Source of the DNA: an uncultured Erysipelotrichaceae bacterium
GTDB lineage: Bacteria > Bacillota_I > Bacilli_A > RF39 > UBA660
Direction: 5' to 3'
Length of the DNA: 10,103 bases
Assembly (NCBI GenBank): GCA_902766545.1
Contig: CACXEC010000098.1
Span: forward strand, 1-10,103
Shown: positions 6,679-10,103 of the stretch, in pieces
How positions within the stretch are numbered: position 1 is the stretch's first letter
How the letters are laid out: every line of letters begins with the position of its first letter
Translations under genes and position numbers: made by a program
The notes under the pieces: generated by a model
Told to the model about the DNA's origin: nothing
The model's input: the letters and a program-made list of their open reading frames with translations, nothing else
Databases searched by the model: none

Positions 6679-6706
6679 AAAACAAGCTAAGCTTGTTCAT
6701 TTTTTT
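6677..6706 (+). terminator. Bidirectional intrinsic terminator between the PBP gene and noc
   Basis: A perfect 7-bp stem, AACAAGC (6681-6687) and GCTTGTT (6691-6697), closes a 3-base loop TAA. On the plus strand it is followed by CA and seven T (6700-6706), terminating the PBP transcript. On the minus strand it runs straight into six T (6682-6677), terminating the mnmG-rsmG-noc transcript. The stem includes the last codons and the TAG stop of noc, and the left T-run overlaps the last two bases of the PBP stop codon. Only eight bases separate the two coding regions. Confidence 0.88.
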
Positions 6707-7772
6707 CAATTTTTATTATTAATTGATAAATATCCTCAAAATCAAAATCTTCAGAACTAATTTTAAATCCTGCATTTTTAATTTCTTCCTGTAATTCATT
6801 ATAAGCTAATTTAATAGATTCTAAATCTTTACTTATAATTCGAGGTTTAACTTCTTCCTTAACTTCCAAAACAGGTTTTGATAAGGATTCTTCAGCCGCA
6901 TCATCGAGCTTTATAAAGTCATTTTCACTATCAAAAGGATTAAAATAATCTTCATTTGAAGAATCACTTTCCAATTCAATATTCATATTTGTTTCTTCAT
7001 CCTCTAGTGAAGGTCCACTGTGTGAAGAAAGTAAGTTCAATATATTACCAAAAGTATCTTCTTTCTTATCAAATGTATTATCTTCAACTATTTCAGAAAT
7101 AACATTTTTAGATGGAATATTATCATTTACTTTATCTTCTTCAATTTTTAACTCCTTTGATTCACTATTTAGATTATAATTTTTAATTATTTCATCTAGT
7201 TGTCTAACAGTTAATCTTTCAGTTATAATTCTATTCAATAAATTAATTTGATCTAGCTCGTTTTCTAATTGAAGTAAACTTCTAGCATGACGTTCACTTA
7301 TTTTTCCACTCATTAAAGCATTTTGAACTTCAGAATTTAAAGATAACAATCTTAGCTTATTAGCGATAGATGACTGAGAAATTCCTAATCTTTGTGCCAA
7401 TTTTTCTTGAGTTAAAAAACCTTTATCTAAAATCTTTTTAAAAGATTTAGCTTCTTCAAGAGAATTTAGGTTACTCCTTTGAAGATTTTCTACAATTGCA
7501 ACTTCAGCACTTTCATTATCATCTATATTTACTACGATTGCAGGAACAGTAACAAGCCCCGCCTTAATAGCTGCTTTATAACGTCTTTCACCTGCTATTA
7601 TTTCATACTTATCATTTATTTTTCTTAAAATAAGCGGTTGAATAATACCATGTTCTTTAATAGAAGTAGCTAATTCATTTAATGATTTTTCGTCAAAAAC
7701 AAGGCGTGGTTGAAACCGATTTGGTATAATTAGGTCAATATTTATAGATAAAATCTTAGTTTCACTATTCAT
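6687..7772 (-). CDS. noc: Noc/ParB-family nucleoid occlusion or partition protein with long acidic linker
   Basis: ParB/Noc proteins are CTP-dependent DNA clamps that load at a specific site and spread. Noc keeps the division septum off the nucleoid; ParB serves partition. Of 361 residues, 10-115 form the CTP-binding domain with IIPNRFQPR, GERRYKAA (61-68) and ENLQR (95-99). The DNA-binding part follows, with a helix-turn-helix at about 121-143 (TQEKLAQRLGISQSSIANKL) and ERHAR (160-164). Residues about 203-315 are a low-complexity acidic linker, and 316-357 a likely dimerisation helix pair. The four positions I recall as separating ParB from Noc read Q133, K139, S144, R161: three of four Noc-like. 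The start at 7772 follows GGAAGGG, 33 bases after rsmG. The N-terminus lacks the amphipathic membrane helix of Bacillus Noc. The neighbourhood mnmG-rsmG supports noc, but soj-spo0J are not next to it, so it could act as the main ParB. Confidence 0.85.
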   Translation of the reverse strand: MNSETKILSINIDLIIPNRFQPRLVFDEKSLNELATSIKEHGIIQPLILRKINDKYEIIAGERRYKAAIKAGLVTVPAIVVNIDDNESAEVAIVENLQRSNLNSLEEAKSFKKILDKGFLTQEKLAQRLGISQSSIANKLRLLSLNSEVQNALMSGKISERHARSLLQLENELDQINLLNRIITERLTVRQLDEIIKNYNLNSESKELKIEEDKVNDNIPSKNVISEIVEDNTFDKKEDTFGNILNLLSSHSGPSLEDEETNMNIELESDSSNEDYFNPFDSENDFIKLDDAAEESLSKPVLEVKEEVKPRIISKDLESIKLAYNELQEEIKNAGFKISSEDFDFEDIYQLIIKIEKNEQA

Positions 7773-7805
7773 AGCTACCCTTCCTATTCTAATATAAATA
7801 ATACT

Positions 7806-8525
7806 TTATTTTTGAATATTTTTCAATGGCTTTTTAAGAATTTTATCATAAACTCTGGGATAACCAACTGGAGTATTTTTTATTTTTATTATTGTTACAA
7901 GTGTTCTATCATCATTAGTTATAGGTAATTTAATACTAACTTTATTTTCTATTTTTCCACCCAAAAATTCTACTGCTTGTTCAGATTCTTTAAGTTCTAA
8001 ATTATCTTTACCTTTCATTGCTATAAAATAACCATTAATATTAACAAAAGGAATACATAATTCTGCTAATATAGACATATTAGCAACAGCTCTTGCTACA
8101 ACCAAATCAAATTTTTTAGAAATCTTAAAAAAGTTTTCAGCACGATCATTTATTACTACTACGTTGCTTAATGACAACTTTTGTACTACCAATTCTTGAA
8201 ATCTAGATTTTTTATTATTACTATCTAATAAGGTAATATTTAAGTTTGGATACATAACTGCAAGTACTATTCCAGGAAATCCACCACCTGATCCAACATC
8301 TAAAACTGACATTTTTTTACTTAAATCTATAACATTCACTAAAGTTAAAGAATCATAAAAATGCTTTAGATAAATATCATTTATATCAGTTATAGCTGTT
8401 ATATTAGTATGCTTATTATAATCTATTAAAATATTAGCAAAGCTATTTAATTGTTTTTTTTGGTCATCAGTTAGAAAAATTTTTAAGTCTTTTTCCAATA
8501 AATTATAAAATTCTTCTTTATTCAT
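7806..8525 (-). CDS. rsmG: 16S rRNA (guanine527-N7)-methyltransferase RsmG (GidB)
   Basis: RsmG uses SAM to methylate N7 of G527 in the 530 loop of 16S rRNA; its loss gives low-level streptomycin resistance in several bacteria. The 239 residues match the normal length. The SAM-binding motif is SVLDVGSGGGFPGI (73-86). It is followed by DSNNKKSRF (101-109), ARAVA (144-148), MKGK (170-173) and the C-terminal YPR and KILKKPL typical of the family. The ATG overlaps the end of mnmG by eight bases (ATGAATAA) and AAAAGGAAT lies about ten bases upstream, so the two are cotranscribed and probably coupled. noc follows after 33 bases with no terminator between. Confidence 0.97.
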   Translation of the reverse strand: MNKEEFYNLLEKDLKIFLTDDQKKQLNSFANILIDYNKHTNITAITDINDIYLKHFYDSLTLVNVIDLSKKMSVLDVGSGGGFPGIVLAVMYPNLNITLLDSNNKKSRFQELVVQKLSLSNVVVINDRAENFFKISKKFDLVVARAVANMSILAELCIPFVNINGYFIAMKGKDNLELKESEQAVEFLGGKIENKVSIKLPITNDDRTLVTIIKIKNTPVGYPRVYDKILKKPLKNIQK

Positions 8526-10103
8526 TTTTATTATATTCCTTTTTTAAATAAATAGATAAAAGTGATATATCAACTGGATTAACACCACTAATTCGTGATG
8601 CTTGAGCTAGTGTAAGCGGTCTTACTAAATTTAGTTTTTGTCTAGCTTCTGAAGCTAAATTTTTGACTTTATTATAATCAATATCGGAAGGAATTTGTTT
8701 ATTTTCCATTTTTATTAACTTTTGAGCTTCTGCTTCTTCCTTAGCAATATATCCTTCATACTTAATATTAAATTCAACTTGTTCTAACACTTCAGACTGA
8801 GTATCTTTAAATGGTATTATTTCATAATTAATTAAATCATAAATAGTAACTTCTGGTCGTTTAATAAAATCATATAGACTTAAACCATTTTTTAATGTAA
8901 GATTTAATTTTTCTTTATAATCATCTGGTAAAGTCTTTATACTAACTCTGTTATCTTTTAAGTACTTTTCTATTTTTTGAATTAAACTTACTTTTATATC
9001 TAATTTATTTTTTTGATCGTCATTAATTAAACCACAAGCATAACCATAATTTCTAAGTCTTAAATCAGCATTGTCATGACGTAAAAGTAAACGATATTCA
9101 GATCTAGATGTTAATAATCTATATGGTTCTTTAGTTCCTTTAGTAACTAAATCATCAATTAATACCCCAATATAAGATTCGTTTCTTTTTAATATTAAGG
9201 GATCCTTTCCTTGTAATTTTAAAGATGCATTTATACCAGCTATTAATCCCTGACCAGCAGCTTCTTCATAACCACTTGTGCCATTAATTTGACCAGCAGT
9301 AAACAAATTTTTTATTATTTTAGTTTCTAAAGATGGCATCAATTGTAATGGATTTATAGCATCATATTCAATAGCATAAGCATACTTTAATATTTTAGCA
9401 TGTTCTAATCCCTTTAAACTATGTACCATTTCTTCTTGAACATCTTCCGGCATACTAGTTGAAAATCCTTGTAAATAAATGTCATCATAATAAAGACTTT
9501 CTGGTTCTAAAAATAATTGATGTCTTTCTTTATCAGCAAATCTTACAACTTTATCTTCAATAGATGGACAGTATCTTGGCCCTATCCCTTCAGCATATCC
9601 ACCATACATAGCAGACTTTTCTAAATTATCTTTAATTATTTGATGAGTTTTTTCATTTGTATAAACAATATAACATTTTTCTTGATTATCTTTATCATAT
9701 AAAGGTGGATTATCAAAACTAAATGTCCAATAACAATCATCACCAGTTTCTTCTTTTAGTACACTAAAATCAATAGAAGATCTATCTAATCTTTGTGGAG
9801 TTCCTGTTTTAAGTCTTTGGATTTCAAAACCTAAAGATTTTAATACATCACTTAAATGATTACTTCTAGCTTCACCATGAGGACCTTCCTCTTTAGACTT
9901 ATCTCCAACTAGTATTTTACTTTTTAAGTAAGTACCAGTAGTTAAAATTAAAGCATCACATAAGATTTCTTCACCAGTAGATAAAATAACTCCATTGATA
10001 GTATTCTCGTTAACTTTTAAATTTTCTACCATTGCTTCAATAATAGTTAAATTTTCATTTTTTTCTAATTCCTTTAACATTTCCTTTGGATAAGTAATTT
10101 TAT
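8518..10103 (-). CDS. mnmG: tRNA uridine-5-carboxymethylaminomethyl(34) synthesis enzyme MnmG (GidA), N-terminus outside window
   Basis: MnmG, a FAD enzyme working with the GTPase MnmE, installs the (carboxymethyl)aminomethyl group at the wobble uridine of tRNAs. The frame is open to the right edge: codons before the internal ATG at 10080 read KITYPKE, preceded by the last two bases of a probable Asp codon, matching the family, so 10080 is not the start. About 120 N-terminal residues with the Rossmann GxGxxG motif lie beyond the window. Visible blocks in order are RLKTGTPQRLDR, YTNEKTH, EGIGPRYCPSIEDK with the conserved cysteine, HQLFLEPE, GQINGTSGYEEAAGQG, SRSEYRLLLRHDNADLR and the C-terminal MnmE-binding part ending QASRISGVNPVDISLL. 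The C-terminus is complete. Order mnmG-rsmG-noc is the origin-proximal arrangement of Bacilli. Confidence 0.97.
   Translation of the reverse strand, partial: KITYPKEMLKELEKNENLTIIEAMVENLKVNENTINGVILSTGEEILCDALILTTGTYLKSKILVGDKSKEEGPHGEARSNHLSDVLKSLGFEIQRLKTGTPQRLDRSSIDFSVLKEETGDDCYWTFSFDNPPLYDKDNQEKCYIVYTNEKTHQIIKDNLEKSAMYGGYAEGIGPRYCPSIEDKVVRFADKERHQLFLEPESLYYDDIYLQGFSTSMPEDVQEEMVHSLKGLEHAKILKYAYAIEYDAINPLQLMPSLETKIIKNLFTAGQINGTSGYEEAAGQGLIAGINASLKLQGKDPLILKRNESYIGVLIDDLVTKGTKEPYRLLTSRSEYRLLLRHDNADLRLRNYGYACGLINDDQKNKLDIKVSLIQKIEKYLKDNRVSIKTLPDDYKEKLNLTLKNGLSLYDFIKRPEVTIYDLINYEIIPFKDTQSEVLEQVEFNIKYEGYIAKEEAEAQKLIKMENKQIPSDIDYNKVKNLASEARQKLNLVRPLTLAQASRISGVNPVDISLLSIYLKKEYNKNE

Noticed and set aside
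10080..10080. ATG at 10080 as the mnmG start
   Set aside because: The frame continues with family-like residues to the window edge, and about 120 conserved residues including the FAD-binding motif would be missing.
1..10103. parS or Noc-binding sites near noc
   Set aside because: I looked for GTTTCACGTGAAAC-like and TTTCCCGGGAAA-like palindromes and saw none in the window.
1..10103. UGA reassigned to tryptophan, suggested by the absence of TGA stops
   Set aside because: The genes use TGG for conserved tryptophans and contain no internal TGA. The absence of TGA among ten stops fits AT-rich codon bias.

Overview
The window is very AT-rich (by eye well under one third G+C), and its gene set points to a low-GC member of the Bacillota, class Bacilli in the broad sense. 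The RNA polymerase delta subunit (rpoE) is essentially a Bacilli gene. SpoIIR suggests an endospore former or a recent descendant of one, and the order mnmG-rsmG-noc is the classic origin-proximal cluster of this group. I cannot name the genus; an Erysipelotrichales-like or related gut lineage is a guess. Ten stop codons are visible: eight TAA, two TAG and no TGA. Tryptophan is encoded by TGG, so the standard code fits.

Layout. Ten of the eleven genes are on the minus strand, so read from right to left. First comes a translation and chromosome-maintenance block (10103 to 6687): mnmG (its start lies outside the window), rsmG and a Noc/ParB-family gene, tightly packed and probably one transcript. 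Next is a class A penicillin-binding protein, the only plus-strand gene (4762-6678), convergent with noc. The two share a compact bidirectional terminator that contains the noc stop codon. Left of it, and divergent from the PBP gene, is a small protein resembling the DUF1934/YwiB family. Then comes a probable operon starting at a strong extended -10 promoter: rpoE, prfA, prmC, spoIIR, mntP (4348 to 891). Last is murA, with its own consensus-like promoter, truncated by the left edge.

How the genes work together. MnmG modifies the tRNA wobble uridine and RsmG methylates 16S rRNA. PrfA is release factor 1, and PrmC methylates the glutamine of its GGQ motif. MurA makes the first committed peptidoglycan precursor and the PBP polymerises and cross-links the final product. 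Noc-type proteins tie nucleoid position to division. SpoIIR signals from forespore to mother cell, and MntP exports manganese. The order prfA-prmC-spoIIR-mntP matches my recollection of the B. subtilis order with intervening genes (such as tsaC/ywlC) removed, so the window looks like a compacted version of the left replichore of a Bacillus-type chromosome.

I see no mobile element, CRISPR array, tRNA, rRNA or toxin-antitoxin pair, and no intergenic gap exceeds about 125 bases. This is mainly a conserved housekeeping region. The points worth a second look are the atypical Noc-like protein (no N-terminal membrane helix, long acidic linker, mixed specificity residues, no adjacent soj-spo0J), the spoIIR leader (TTG start with its ribosome binding site in a hairpin) and the repeated element in the rpoE leader.
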